Notes under the pieces: model-generated
What the model saw: only the letters and a program-made list of their open reading frames with translations
The model's database searches: none
What the model was told of the DNA's origin: nothing
Shown here: positions 51,866 through 61,784 of the stretch, piece after piece
Layout: the number at the start of each line of letters is the position of its first letter
How positions within the stretch are numbered: position 1 is the stretch's first letter
NCBI RefSeq assembly: GCF_900299525.1
Contig: NZ_OMKA01000001.1
Coordinates: forward strand, 62,001-126,000
DNA length: 64,000 bases
Reading direction: 5' to 3'
Origin: Aquimarina sp. Aq78
GTDB taxonomy: Bacteria > Bacteroidota > Bacteroidia > Flavobacteriales > Flavobacteriaceae
Position numbers and translations under genes: made by a program

Positions 51866-52903
51866 CTATGGGGTGCAATCACTAGAATAACTAACAGATG
51901 CATCTTTTTTCCAATCATTTAGGTATGTGGCAGTAGGATCATCTACTTCTATACAGGTGAGGGAGGGGTTGTCGGACATGTTTACATCCATAAAGTCGAC
52001 AGTATTTCGGTTTTTAATGTTTAGAGAGGTGAGTTGATTTCCGTAGCAGAATAAGTAAGATAAATCAATGTTTTTACTTAGATCTAGTGTTATTAATTCG
52101 TTGTAGTAACACCATAACCACTTTAAAGCCGTATTATTACTCGTATCCAGATTAGTAAGTTGATTATTATCACAATACAACTTAGTTAATGCGATGTTTT
52201 TACTTAGGTCTAATGTAGACAGTTGAGCATTTCTACAATGTAATTGAGTTAAAGCAATATTTTTATAGAGGTTTAATGTGGTTAATTCATTACCTCCACA
52301 TTTAAGCTCAAGCAACTTTGTGTTTTTACTAATATCGATATCAGTGAGTTGGTTTTGATCACAAATAAGATAGGCCAAATTTACATTTTTGCTAAGGTTG
52401 AGTTTATTAATTCGATTTATACTACAATCCAGATAGTTTAAAGCAGTGTTTTTACTTAAGTCTAATGTAGTGATTCGATTTATATAGCAATATAGGGAAG
52501 TGAGTGCGGAGTTTTTACTCAAATCTAATACCGTTAGTTTATTGTTTTGACACCACAAGCGATTCAAATTTGTAAAATACTCAATTCCTGATAGATCAGA
52601 GATATTTTTATTGTGTACATCTATGTCTTTGATCATTTTAGCTTCTTCTTCGGATATTTCTCCATCGTTATTAATATCTATAACAGGGTCTGTATGTTCT
52701 ATTAATGCTTTTTTAAAGTTGAGGTCAGAAAAGACAATGTTTTTTGTGTCATCTTTTTTGTTTACTATAGATCTTGTTATGGTTTTTAGCATTACCAACC
52801 CTTGTTTTTCGGTATGTATTTTGTTTATAACAATTTTAAAATCTTTTACACTAAAAATGATAATACCTATAAGTAAAACAGTGATGGTGTTTAAATTTCT
52901 CAT
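51866..52903 (-). CDS. Leucine-rich repeat protein with EF-hand-like loop
   Basis: A protein of 345 residues from the ATG at 52903, or 374 from the ATG at 52990. I prefer 52903 because a hydrophobic export or anchor helix (NTITVLLIGIIIFSV) follows directly, but the longer form is possible. Residues about 70-95 hold an EF-hand-like loop, DINNDGEISEEEA. Then come nine 21-residue leucine-rich repeats of the type LTxLYCxxNxLTTLDLSKNxA, with a cysteine at the same place in each unit, similar to internalin-type repeats. The last segment NPSLTCIEVDD caps the solenoid. Secreted binding protein is likely; the partner is unknown. It has no neighbours in operon. Confidence 0.8.
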   Translation of the reverse strand: MRNLNTITVLLIGIIIFSVKDFKIVINKIHTEKQGLVMLKTITRSIVNKKDDTKNIVFSDLNFKKALIEHTDPVIDINNDGEISEEEAKMIKDIDVHNKNISDLSGIEYFTNLNRLWCQNNKLTVLDLSKNSALTSLYCYINRITTLDLSKNTALNYLDCSINRINKLNLSKNVNLAYLICDQNQLTDIDISKNTKLLELKCGGNELTTLNLYKNIALTQLHCRNAQLSTLDLSKNIALTKLYCDNNQLTNLDTSNNTALKWLWCYYNELITLDLSKNIDLSYLFCYGNQLTSLNIKNRNTVDFMDVNMSDNPSLTCIEVDDPTATYLNDWKKDASVSYSSDCTP

Positions 52904-53114
52904 ATTTTTTATTTCTTGTAGAAAAGCTGTATTCAATTTATATATAAACAGAAATGATTTAAAAGCAAAGGTTGATAATAAATTTTTCATTTGTAACCCT
53001 GTTTTCAGGGATTATAGAAAATGTTTTATTATCAGAATAGCTTCTATATACGTTCAGATATACTAAGATTTTTACTATGTTAACTATTAAATAAGTCCCA
53101 GTGATGTTATATAA

Positions 53115-53140
53115 AAAAACCACCTGCGTAGGTGGTTTTT
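53115..53140 (-). terminator. Rho-independent terminator
   Basis: Perfect 11-bp stem, arms AAAAACCACCT (53115-53125) and AGGTGGTTTTT (53130-53140), loop GCGT. It ends the minus-strand gene at 53185. Confidence 0.85.
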
Positions 53141-53184
53141 CTGTTTAGTTAGTTTATTAAGTGGTGTGAAGTTAGTATGCGATA

Positions 53185-56052
53185 TTATTTTTTTAAGAGC
53201 TTCTTTTTGATAAACTCTCCATCGATCTCGATTACAGCAATATAGATTCCTTTAGAAACTTCAAAACCATTTTTTGATGTACCGTTCCAGGTATATGTAA
53301 AGCCTTCATCATTTTGCTGTTGATCTACTAATTTTCTAATAAGGTTGCCATGTATGTCATAAATATCAATAGATACAGTATTTTCTTTTTTTATGGTATT
53401 GAAAAAAGTAACCTCATTTCTAAATGTATTTGGATATACTTTAATAGTATTGGCGGTTGTCTTGTTTTTGTTAGATTTTATTTTTTTCCATTGTCTTCCT
53501 AATGGTTGATCTAACCATAAAAGAACAAACTCATTATCATCGGGGAGCCCCGTACCTATATGGCGACCTACACTAAAAGGATAGTTATTATCATTGAGTA
53601 CACCGATTAAAAAAGGATTAAATACAACTACGCTTTCTATCGTAACAAAAGGAAATGCAAAATCTTTTCCTATTCCTATATCACCTTCTAATCCTGGTTC
53701 AGAAATTCTACGAATATCGTTAATTTTAAGAAGATCAACATTTAATCGTTTTTCTATCAATGTTTTGTCTTTATCTAATTCAACCTCATAAATTGCTTTA
53801 TAACCATTTATATCTCCTTGAGAACCATCACGCTCTATGATTAGTCCTCTTTTTGAGCTAAACATGATAAAATCTCCTATTGCACTAGCTTTCTTATGAA
53901 GAGGATATTCGAATCTTTTACCTGTATATGATTTTCTTTCTAAATCGAATTCATGAATCAGTAAATTATTAGTATCAGAACCTTTAAGAGGTTTTTCTAG
54001 TAAAGGTAACAGCGTTTTTTTATCGGTGCTTAATGCCATTCCTTCAAAACCTCCACTACCTTTTACCCGAAAAGGAGTGTCTAGTTTTGTATTTCTATAT
54101 GGCCAATATAATCCCGCTAACCATGGAGTGTTTTTCCCGTTTTGATCTTGTAGATTGGTTCCATCTCCCGCATTACCTACTTTGGGGAAATCACCAAATA
54201 AACATACTGTTCTTATCTCTGGGTATTTTTTATGAGCAATAAGAAGTGTCCTGAAATCAAAACTTTGAATATCCGCCCGATCAGTAAGATTATTTGCAAC
54301 GATTACATCGGCCACAGCCGTTGTAAAAGTTTTTGAATCTACTGTTCTATTTGCAAAAATATCCCCACGATCATCGATATCGGTCCTGGGGTTAATTTTG
54401 GTTTCAATATTAAAACGAACCTTGGATGCATTCTTCCAACGTTTCACTGCCTCGGGATCTGAAGCCCCAGGTCCGTTTTGGTAGTATGATGTGTAAAAAT
54501 TCACAAAATCGAATAGCTGCTGTAAGGAAGGCATAATATAAGGATCTATAAACCTATTCTGTTTTGCAAAAGCTACAGCAACCGGTGATAAAGAGAGATC
54601 ATTAGTTTGAGAAGGCCTTCCATTTAAGATTTTATCTGCAATAAATGTATTTTGAATTTGATCTAAAGAAAAATCTTTAACAAGAACTTCATCTTTAAAC
54701 TCATAGGGTGTACCATCTGCTTTACGTGTTTTTGCAGCTTCGATATGTGGATCATGATCCAAAACAGGGATTCTATCCAGCGTAATGCCGCAATCAGTTT
54801 CTATGGTTGGCATCAGAAAATCCAATGCAGCCTCTATAGCGGGTAATGTATTCTCTGGACGTAAGTTTCGGGCACCTCTATGGCCTTGTGCATCAAATAA
54901 ATTGATATCAATCAACCCTTCAGGAGTCATAAAATCAGGTTGACCATCTTTATTTTTATCAAATTTTTGAAGGGATTCTAGTAATACATCAGGGCGATCA
55001 GAGATAATTCCCTGTACACCAAGATCCAAAAGCAGGTTTATGTTTTCAAGATCATTTACAGTATATACGACTACTTGGTGACCTGCGCGATTTAAAGAAG
55101 ATACATTAAATAGTTCACTAGATGCAGCGGCTAGGGCAGAAGGAGGGTTTTTTCTGCTTCCTACTACCGTATTGGTATTTTGATCATCAAGCATCACGTA
55201 CCATGGGGACATTACCGGAGATTTACTTCCATATGCTTTTGCATGTGACCGCATAGCATTCATTATCCGCAAGGCACTATATTCCTCACTATATGGATTC
55301 TGTGGTGCACGAAGTTCTTTCCCTGGGATGTCAAAATCAGGTAGTGGTACTGGAGGATCCATTAAAACACCATTCTTGTCAAAATGTAATAAGAAAGGTC
55401 CAAATTCATCACCAATCCAATAATCACCGTTAGCAGTTCTTTGTATAGATTCTATATCAAAATCTGCTCCAGTGAGAACTCTCGAATCACTAAAATGATT
55501 GGTAATAGCAAAAGGAATCAAACCATTAGGATCTCGCAACTCAATGTAACTTAATACATCAATAGATCCATTACCCCAACCAATAATGCTTTTGAAATTT
55601 GGCTTGATTCTATACAGACGAAGATTATAATCTGATGAATTTTCGATACTCCCAAAACCATTATCTGATAATACGGTGAAGGTTCTGTCGTAGTTGTTTA
55701 AAATTGAAGAAAACCCTTGTATTGGCTGTTTATTATAAAAAGGAACTGGCTGTTGATTGATTAATCCTTGGTTGATGTATTGTCCTGAGGTGGGTCCATT
55801 GGAGAAGCTGGCAGCTGGTAAAACTGCTCTGGATATCAGTATATCTCCAAAGTTTATGAAGGACTTACCAGTTCCTTTTAGGTATGTTTTTCTATTAAAA
55901 TGATTATCGGTAGGAAGATCGAATTTGGATTTCTCTATAGACTCATTTTTAGAGGTCAATTTTTGAGCTTGTAATGTAAATAGCCCAATACATAGCATAC
56001 TTAATAGTATACAGTGTTTTATTTTAGAAATGATTAAGTAATGACGTTTCAT
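53185..56052 (-). CDS. Secreted phytase-like/glycerophosphodiesterase chimera with T9SS sorting domain
   Basis: A 955-residue exported protein from the ATG at 56052 (signal peptide ending LFTLQA-Q); the longer frame begins with GTG. The N-terminal part (about 45-230) belongs to the esterase-like phytase family (SDNGFGSIENSSDYNLRLYR, DFDIESIQRTANGDYWIGDE). Then comes a partial glycerophosphodiester phosphodiesterase end (VVVYTVNDLENINLLLDLGV, IISDRP), a full GDPD core (GHRGARNLRPENTLPAIEAA, ETDCGITLDRIPVLDHDPH, RFNIETKI), and the rest of the phytase-like region (about 630-840). The last 80 residues are a type IX secretion C-terminal domain (KVYPNTFRNEV, KGIYIAVIEIDG). It probably releases phosphate from phosphodiesters outside the cell. 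Confidence 0.87.
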   Translation of the reverse strand: MKRHYLIISKIKHCILLSMLCIGLFTLQAQKLTSKNESIEKSKFDLPTDNHFNRKTYLKGTGKSFINFGDILISRAVLPAASFSNGPTSGQYINQGLINQQPVPFYNKQPIQGFSSILNNYDRTFTVLSDNGFGSIENSSDYNLRLYRIKPNFKSIIGWGNGSIDVLSYIELRDPNGLIPFAITNHFSDSRVLTGADFDIESIQRTANGDYWIGDEFGPFLLHFDKNGVLMDPPVPLPDFDIPGKELRAPQNPYSEEYSALRIMNAMRSHAKAYGSKSPVMSPWYVMLDDQNTNTVVGSRKNPPSALAAASSELFNVSSLNRAGHQVVVYTVNDLENINLLLDLGVQGIISDRPDVLLESLQKFDKNKDGQPDFMTPEGLIDINLFDAQGHRGARNLRPENTLPAIEAALDFLMPTIETDCGITLDRIPVLDHDPHIEAAKTRKADGTPYEFKDEVLVKDFSLDQIQNTFIADKILNGRPSQTNDLSLSPVAVAFAKQNRFIDPYIMPSLQQLFDFVNFYTSYYQNGPGASDPEAVKRWKNASKVRFNIETKINPRTDIDDRGDIFANRTVDSKTFTTAVADVIVANNLTDRADIQSFDFRTLLIAHKKYPEIRTVCLFGDFPKVGNAGDGTNLQDQNGKNTPWLAGLYWPYRNTKLDTPFRVKGSGGFEGMALSTDKKTLLPLLEKPLKGSDTNNLLIHEFDLERKSYTGKRFEYPLHKKASAIGDFIMFSSKRGLIIERDGSQGDINGYKAIYEVELDKDKTLIEKRLNVDLLKINDIRRISEPGLEGDIGIGKDFAFPFVTIESVVVFNPFLIGVLNDNNYPFSVGRHIGTGLPDDNEFVLLWLDQPLGRQWKKIKSNKNKTTANTIKVYPNTFRNEVTFFNTIKKENTVSIDIYDIHGNLIRKLVDQQQNDEGFTYTWNGTSKNGFEVSKGIYIAVIEIDGEFIKKKLLKK

Positions 56053-56258
56053 GGCGTGTTGTACATTTAAGATTTGCTTGGTTAATGACACCCTAAATTT
56101 ACATCGCGTATATTACCTGATTGTTTATCATTCTTAAATAAATGATTATGTCTGTTATCCGTTTTTCTTTTTCTGAATTTACCGTAATTAAATGCTCTTT
56201 TTTACTCGTAAATTCAAACAATAAATACATAGTGTAAAGTTCCATGAAAATAAAACAA

Positions 56259-56282
56259 GGCCATCTACACTGGTAAATGGCC
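56259..56282 (-). terminator. Probable terminator
   Basis: Arms GGCCAT (56259-56264) and ATGGCC (56277-56282) with a 12-base loop that can pair two more bases; a T-rich stretch follows on the minus strand. It ends the 56304 gene. Confidence 0.55.
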
Positions 56283-56303
56283 CGTTCTATATATACATAT
56301 TGA

Positions 56304-56909
56304 TTATCTAATACCATCTGGTAGTGAACTTATGCTACATATTTTTTTACGATATGTAACTCTAATTCTAATTTCATACGGTCCAAAGGGTGAATTATGC
56401 ATAATCCCACCAGGTAATCGCTCATAATTAGTGACCAAATATGAAGAATTTGGCCTATTGTCAATGGCCAAATTCATCCAACCATCTAATCTGCCATTAA
56501 AAACATCAGCAGAATAACAACAATTGTTTAAATACAATTTTATGATACGGGTTTGTGTTATATTTCCTCGCCACCAGGTACAATTAGATGGGAGTTCTTC
56601 GGTACGACAATTATTTAATAGATCATCAATGATATATTGATGAGGCATATCTCTTCCGGATCCCGAAATAAAATTACATTCGTCTGTATCCAGAACCAGA
56701 TCATCACTACAAGATGATCTATCATAAGTAGAACAAGTAGAAACCTCGATAGTTTCTCGTTTCAGATTTTTGCTATCTGAATTTTTAAGGATTGTATTTT
56801 CTTTTTCTGAAGATACAACTTCTTCTTTCTCACAGGATGAGAAAAGGAACGCTCCAATAAACAAGATTAGAATTGAGTAATTTACATTTTTACAGGTTTT
56901 AATTTTCAT
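56304..56909 (-). CDS. Cysteine-rich lipoprotein of unknown function
   Basis: A 201-residue lipoprotein (lipobox FSSC, Cys near residue 26). The mature part has a short Glu/Lys/Asn-rich linker and then a compact domain with eight cysteines, including a CC pair (YLNNCCYSADVFNG), likely forming disulfides in the periplasm or on the surface. TWWRGNITQTRIIKLYL and GPYEIRIRVTYRKKICSI look like beta strands. I do not recognise a family. The gene is divergent from the GH31 gene, with about 300 bases between them. It may be accessory DNA; nothing in the context suggests a role. Confidence 0.72.
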   Translation of the reverse strand: MKIKTCKNVNYSILILFIGAFLFSSCEKEEVVSSEKENTILKNSDSKNLKRETIEVSTCSTYDRSSCSDDLVLDTDECNFISGSGRDMPHQYIIDDLLNNCRTEELPSNCTWWRGNITQTRIIKLYLNNCCYSADVFNGRLDGWMNLAIDNRPNSSYLVTNYERLPGGIMHNSPFGPYEIRIRVTYRKKICSISSLPDGIR

Positions 56910-57215
56910 AATAATGAGTATTTGATTTTCCTACTCTATTTTTAGGATTTTCGGTTTCTCCTTTTTGTATTTCTACTCCTATATCAGCTTCAGCAAAGTT
57001 TTGTTACCCAATATGCAGCACTTTATGATGAACTTATTTAGACACCTGGTTTGTACTAGAAATTTTTACGAAAACGTTGTAGTGATTTTTTGTGATTCTT
57101 ATTAAGTAAATTGAGTTTTACTGAAAAATCAATAATTCTTCTGGTGTAGCTATCGTTATATCCTTATTCTATAGGGATTCAGTTATATTTGAGTACTATC
57201 TATTGATAAAAACAC
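56910..57215. other. Divergent promoter region
   Basis: About 306 bases between the cysteine-rich lipoprotein and GH31 genes. The only consensus-like site is TATATTTG at 57184-57191 on the plus strand. No repeat or hairpin was seen. Confidence 0.45.
57184..57191 (+). promoter_or_regulatory. Candidate -7 element TATATTTG
   Basis: Full match to TAnnTTTG, 24 bases before the ATG at 57216 of the GH31 gene. No TTG at the expected -33 position. Confidence 0.45.
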
Positions 57216-59624
57216 ATGTTGAATATGAATTCTAAGTTTACCTTTTTTCTAGTATTTATTACACTTATACTCACGACAATTTCTTGTAAAAAGAAGTACG
57301 AAGGCCCATATCAAGGCTTCAAAAAAAAAGACACTCATATCGAGGTGTTTAAGGATAATGGAAAATATATAATTAAACCTTATTCTGATAAAATTATAGA
57401 AACCTCATTTATACCAACAGGGGAGACATTTAATTCACAATCTCATGCCGTAATCTTAAACTCTATTGCTACAAAAATACAGGTATTAGAAAATGATAGT
57501 GTACTGACCATACATACTAGTGGTATTGATGTTCATATCACCAAAGAACCATTTCATATTTCATACACGTATAAGGGAAAGAAGCTGATTTCTGAAAAAG
57601 AGGGGTATATAAAAACAGATTCTACCGAAATTTTGGATTTTAACCTGGATAAAAGCGAAGTGATTTACGGAGCAGGATCTCGAGTGGTAGGGATGAATCG
57701 TAGAGGTAAAAAACTTCAGTTATACAATAGAGCTCATTATGGGTATGAAAATTATTCTGAATTAATGAATTTTACAATGCCTTTAGTGCTTTCTTCTAAA
57801 ATTTATGCTGTTCATTTTGATAATGCTCCGATTGGATTTTTAGATATAGATAGTAAAAAAGATAATACACTACAATATGAAACCATTAACGGAAGAAAAA
57901 CATATCAGGTAGTTGCAGGGGATGATTGGAAAGATTTGATAGATCAATATACCAACCTCACAGGAAAACAACCATTGCCTCCTCGTTGGGCATTTGGAAA
58001 TTTTGCGAGTCGTTTCGGGTATCATTCTGAAAAAGAAACCAAAGAAACTATAGCTAGATTTAAAACAGATAGTATACCATTAGATGCTGTAATTCTGGAT
58101 ATTTATTGGTTTGGAAAAGAGATCAAGGGACATATGGGAAACTTTGAATTTTTGAAAGACTCATTTCCAAATCCAAAACAGATGATCAATGATTTTAAAG
58201 ATCAGGGAATCAAAACAATATTGATTACAGAACCTTTTGTACTAACGACTTCAAAAAAATGGGATGATGCTGTGAAGAGAGGCGTTTTAGGAAAAGATAT
58301 GAAAGGGAATCCATTTCAATATGATTTTTATTTTGGAAATACCGGAATTATAGATATTTATGATCCTAAAGGAAAAGAATGGTTTTGGGATATTTATGCT
58401 ACATATACTCGTGATTATGGCGTAGCAGGTTGGTGGGGTGATTTAGGAGAGCCAGAAGTACATCCTTCAGAATTGCAACACGCTACAGGAAGCGCAGATG
58501 AGGTTCATAATATTTATGGTCATGATTGGGCACGATTGGTGCAGGAAGGGTACCAAAGAGATTTCCCTGATCAACGTCCGTTTATATTAATGCGGGCAGG
58601 ATATTCTGGATCTCAACGATTTGGAATGATCCCATGGTCTGGTGATGTAAGCAGAAGTTGGGGGGGATTGCAATCCCAAACCGAAATAGCATTGCAGATG
58701 GGGATGCAGGGATTAGGGTATATGCATTCTGATCTGGGAGGATTTGCTGGCGGTGAGGTTTTTGATTCAGAATTGTATACCCGCTGGTTACAATATGGAG
58801 TGTTTCAACCCATATTCAGACCACATGCTCAGGAGCACATTGCACCAGAACCTGTTTTTCATGATATAAAAACAAAAGCTTTAGCCAAGAAAAGTATCGA
58901 ACTTAGATATAGCTTACTACCTTATAATTATACCATTGCTTTTGATAATAATCAAATGGGGTTACCATTAATGCGTCCTTTGTTTTTTGAAAATACAGAT
59001 AATAAAGAGTTATCCGAAATAAGTTTTGCCTATATGTGGGGTGATCATTTTCTGGTATCACCCATAGTACAACCAGGTATTGCATCTATGGATATTCCGT
59101 TTCCAAATGGAGCAAATTGGTACGATTTCTTTACCGGACAGAAATTTGAAGGAGGAACATTTAGAACAGTTGAAATAGTAGAAGATCACATTCCTGTATT
59201 TGTAAAAGCAGGAGCATTTATTCCTATGGTAAAACCTGTACAAACCACAGAAATGTATACGACCAAAGATATAATACTACATTATTATTATGATGATCAA
59301 GTGAAGACAAGTTATGGTAAATTATATGATGATGATGGTAAAACATCTAATGCTTTTGAAAATGGAAAGTATGAGATATTAAAATTTGATAGCAAAACAA
59401 CTCCTGAAAAATTATCTGTAACATTATCAGCAGAAAAAGGAGCTAATTACACATCCAGTGACAGAAAAGTGACTTTGGTTATTCATAATATAAAAACTGA
59501 ACCAAAATCTATAACAATAAAGGGAAGTTCTACTTTATTTGATTGGGATGCAGAACATAGAACATTAAATATTGCTCTCGATTGGAATTCTACCAAAGCT
59601 AAAAGTATTGATGTAATTTTTTAA
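57216..59624 (+). CDS. Glycoside hydrolase family 31 (alpha-glucosidase-like), lipoprotein
   Basis: An 802-residue retaining glycosidase with a lipoprotein signal (lipobox TISC); an ATG three codons downstream is an alternative start. N-terminal beta-sandwich at about 50-240, (beta/alpha)8 barrel at about 250-610, and C-terminal beta domains. The catalytic nucleophile is Asp409 in GWWGDLGEPE, and the acid/base is Asp477 in WSGDVSRSW, both in family-typical context. GH31 enzymes act mostly on alpha-glucosides, sometimes alpha-xylosides or alpha-galactosides. With the GH97 gene 27 bases downstream it forms an operon for alpha-glucan breakdown, probably in the periplasm. No SusC/SusD pair is present. 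Confidence 0.92.
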   Translation: MLNMNSKFTFFLVFITLILTTISCKKKYEGPYQGFKKKDTHIEVFKDNGKYIIKPYSDKIIETSFIPTGETFNSQSHAVILNSIATKIQVLENDSVLTIHTSGIDVHITKEPFHISYTYKGKKLISEKEGYIKTDSTEILDFNLDKSEVIYGAGSRVVGMNRRGKKLQLYNRAHYGYENYSELMNFTMPLVLSSKIYAVHFDNAPIGFLDIDSKKDNTLQYETINGRKTYQVVAGDDWKDLIDQYTNLTGKQPLPPRWAFGNFASRFGYHSEKETKETIARFKTDSIPLDAVILDIYWFGKEIKGHMGNFEFLKDSFPNPKQMINDFKDQGIKTILITEPFVLTTSKKWDDAVKRGVLGKDMKGNPFQYDFYFGNTGIIDIYDPKGKEWFWDIYATYTRDYGVAGWWGDLGEPEVHPSELQHATGSADEVHNIYGHDWARLVQEGYQRDFPDQRPFILMRAGYSGSQRFGMIPWSGDVSRSWGGLQSQTEIALQMGMQGLGYMHSDLGGFAGGEVFDSELYTRWLQYGVFQPIFRPHAQEHIAPEPVFHDIKTKALAKKSIELRYSLLPYNYTIAFDNNQMGLPLMRPLFFENTDNKELSEISFAYMWGDHFLVSPIVQPGIASMDIPFPNGANWYDFFTGQKFEGGTFRTVEIVEDHIPVFVKAGAFIPMVKPVQTTEMYTTKDIILHYYYDDQVKTSYGKLYDDDGKTSNAFENGKYEILKFDSKTTPEKLSVTLSAEKGANYTSSDRKVTLVIHNIKTEPKSITIKGSSTLFDWDAEHRTLNIALDWNSTKAKSIDVIF

Positions 59625-59651
59625 AAGATTGAGAAAATCAAAAACTGACAA

Positions 59652-61784
59652 ATGACTAAAACAAAAATCATACTATTATTTATAACTCTTGTCCTCATAA
59701 TATCTTGTAAGCAAGAACAGTTGATTGTTACAAGTTTATCATCTCCAAAAAAATCAAATACGATAGAATTTTATTTATCTCAAGATGGGACTCCCCGGTA
59801 TTTGGTTAAACATAAAAATAAAATTGTAATCGACAGCTCTTCCATGGGATTTGATTTTAAAAATCAACCAGCTTTAAAAAGCGGTTTAGAAATTATTGAT
59901 ACTAGATCCAATAGTGTAGATGAAACCTGGGAAATGCAATGGGGAGAACAACGGAAAGTTAAAAATCATTACAACGAATTAATCATAGAACTAGAAGAAA
60001 TAGCTGCTCCGAATCGAAAATTTAATATACATTTTAAAGCATATGATGATGGTATTGGGTTTCGTTATGAATTTTTACCACAGCAAGGTGTTGATAGTTT
60101 AATTGTAATGGATGAGAATACAGAGTTTCAGTTAACAGGAGATCATACTACATGGTGGATTCCCGGGGATTGGGATATTTATGAGCATCTATATAATACC
60201 ACTAAGATATCCGAAATTAATGCACTGGCCTTAAAAGATCATAATAATTTAGCTCAGACCACGATTCCTGAAAATGCTGTAAATACTCCCGTAACTATGC
60301 GTACGGCTGATGGAATATATTTAAGTTTCCATGAAGCTAATCTTACCGATTATGCCGGGATGACACTAAAGGTTGATAATGATACTTTTAAATTAACAAG
60401 TGAGCTTGTCGGCTCAGACAGATTAGGTTATAAAGTGAAAAGAGCTTTATCTGAAAAAACGGTTAAAACCCCATGGCGAACTATTCAAATAGCAGATAAA
60501 GCGACCGAATTAATAGATTCTAAATTGATTGTCAATTTAAATGAACCCAATAAAATTGGTGATGTTAGTTGGTTTGAACCTAAAAAATATGCCGGAATTT
60601 GGTGGGAGATGCATATTGATAAATCCTCTTGGGATTACGGAATGGCTATGGATGAGGATGGAAAATGGATTGATAATGGGAAAGCACATGGACGTCATGG
60701 CGCAACCACAGAAAACACTAAAAAATATATTGATTTTGCTGCAAAAAATGGAATAAAAGGTGTTTTGGTTGAAGGATGGAATACAGGATGGGAGCGTTGG
60801 ATTGGTTTTGAGGATAGAGAAGGGGTTTTTGATTTTGTAACACCCTATCCCGATTATGATCTTAAAGCATTAACCCAATATGGAAAAGAAAAAGGGGTAG
60901 AGATTATTATGCATCATGAAACCTCTGGAGCACCTCGTACATATGAAAAACAATTGGATACAGCATTTCATATGATGAGCCAGTTAGGGATTCATTCTGT
61001 AAAAACGGGCTATGTTGGGAAAATAATTCCAAAAGGCGAATATCATCATGGACAATGGATGGTAAATCATTATCGAAAGGTCTTGGAGGCTGGAGCAAAA
61101 TATAAAGTAGCAATAAACGCTCACGAACCTATTAAAGCTACTGGTATTCGACGTACATATCCTAATGCGATCGCCAGAGAAGGACTAAGAGGGCAAGAAT
61201 TTAATGCCTGGGCAGCCGATGGAGGAAACCCACCAGAGCACCTGCCCATAGTTGCTTTTACAAGAATGTTAGCGGGACCCATTGATTTTACTCCTGGAGT
61301 GTTTGATATATCTTTGCCAACCAAAGAAAATAACCAAATTAATACAACACTAGCACAGCAACTAGCCTTATATGTTGTCATCTATAGCCCAATCCAAATG
61401 GCTTGTGATTTACCAGAAAATTATGAAAATCAACCTGCATTTCAATTTATAAAAGATGTAGGTGTAAACTGGGAGCAAACTATTGTTTTGAATGGAGAAA
61501 TTGGAGATTATGTAACCATTGCACGAGAAGAAAGAAATACAGGAAATTGGTTTGTAGGAAGTATAACAGATGAAAATAAAAGAGAAATAACTATCAATTT
61601 TGATTTCCTTAAAGAGGGGGAAACGTATCAGGCGGTACTCTATAAAGATAGCGATGACACCCATTATAAAAACAACCCTACGGCAATAGATATTGAACAC
61701 CTTGAAATAGAAAAAGGAACGACAAAAAAGATTAACCTCGCCGAAGGTGGTGGGGTTGCTATTAGCATCATGTTAAAGAAATAA
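59652..61784 (+). CDS. Glycoside hydrolase family 97, SusB-like inverting alpha-glucosidase, lipoprotein
   Basis: A 710-residue GH97 enzyme with a lipoprotein signal (lipobox IISC). N-terminal super-beta-sandwich, central TIM barrel and C-terminal beta domain as in Bacteroides SusB. Three glutamates fit the SusB catalytic site: Glu423 in HHETSG, Glu492 in NAHEP and Glu516 in RGQEF. Their spacing (69 and 24) equals that of SusB Glu439, Glu508 and Glu532, so the inverting mechanism is expected and not the retaining alpha-galactosidase type. It should release glucose from the non-reducing end of alpha-glucans using calcium. Co-transcribed with GH31. Confidence 0.93.
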   Translation: MTKTKIILLFITLVLIISCKQEQLIVTSLSSPKKSNTIEFYLSQDGTPRYLVKHKNKIVIDSSSMGFDFKNQPALKSGLEIIDTRSNSVDETWEMQWGEQRKVKNHYNELIIELEEIAAPNRKFNIHFKAYDDGIGFRYEFLPQQGVDSLIVMDENTEFQLTGDHTTWWIPGDWDIYEHLYNTTKISEINALALKDHNNLAQTTIPENAVNTPVTMRTADGIYLSFHEANLTDYAGMTLKVDNDTFKLTSELVGSDRLGYKVKRALSEKTVKTPWRTIQIADKATELIDSKLIVNLNEPNKIGDVSWFEPKKYAGIWWEMHIDKSSWDYGMAMDEDGKWIDNGKAHGRHGATTENTKKYIDFAAKNGIKGVLVEGWNTGWERWIGFEDREGVFDFVTPYPDYDLKALTQYGKEKGVEIIMHHETSGAPRTYEKQLDTAFHMMSQLGIHSVKTGYVGKIIPKGEYHHGQWMVNHYRKVLEAGAKYKVAINAHEPIKATGIRRTYPNAIAREGLRGQEFNAWAADGGNPPEHLPIVAFTRMLAGPIDFTPGVFDISLPTKENNQINTTLAQQLALYVVIYSPIQMACDLPENYENQPAFQFIKDVGVNWEQTIVLNGEIGDYVTIAREERNTGNWFVGSITDENKREITINFDFLKEGETYQAVLYKDSDDTHYKNNPTAIDIEHLEIEKGTTKKINLAEGGGVAISIMLKK

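Noticed and set aside
56099..56317. 72-codon minus-strand frame downstream of the cysteine-rich lipoprotein gene
   Set aside because: It overlaps that gene's 3' end and its terminator hairpin, and shows no protein-like features.
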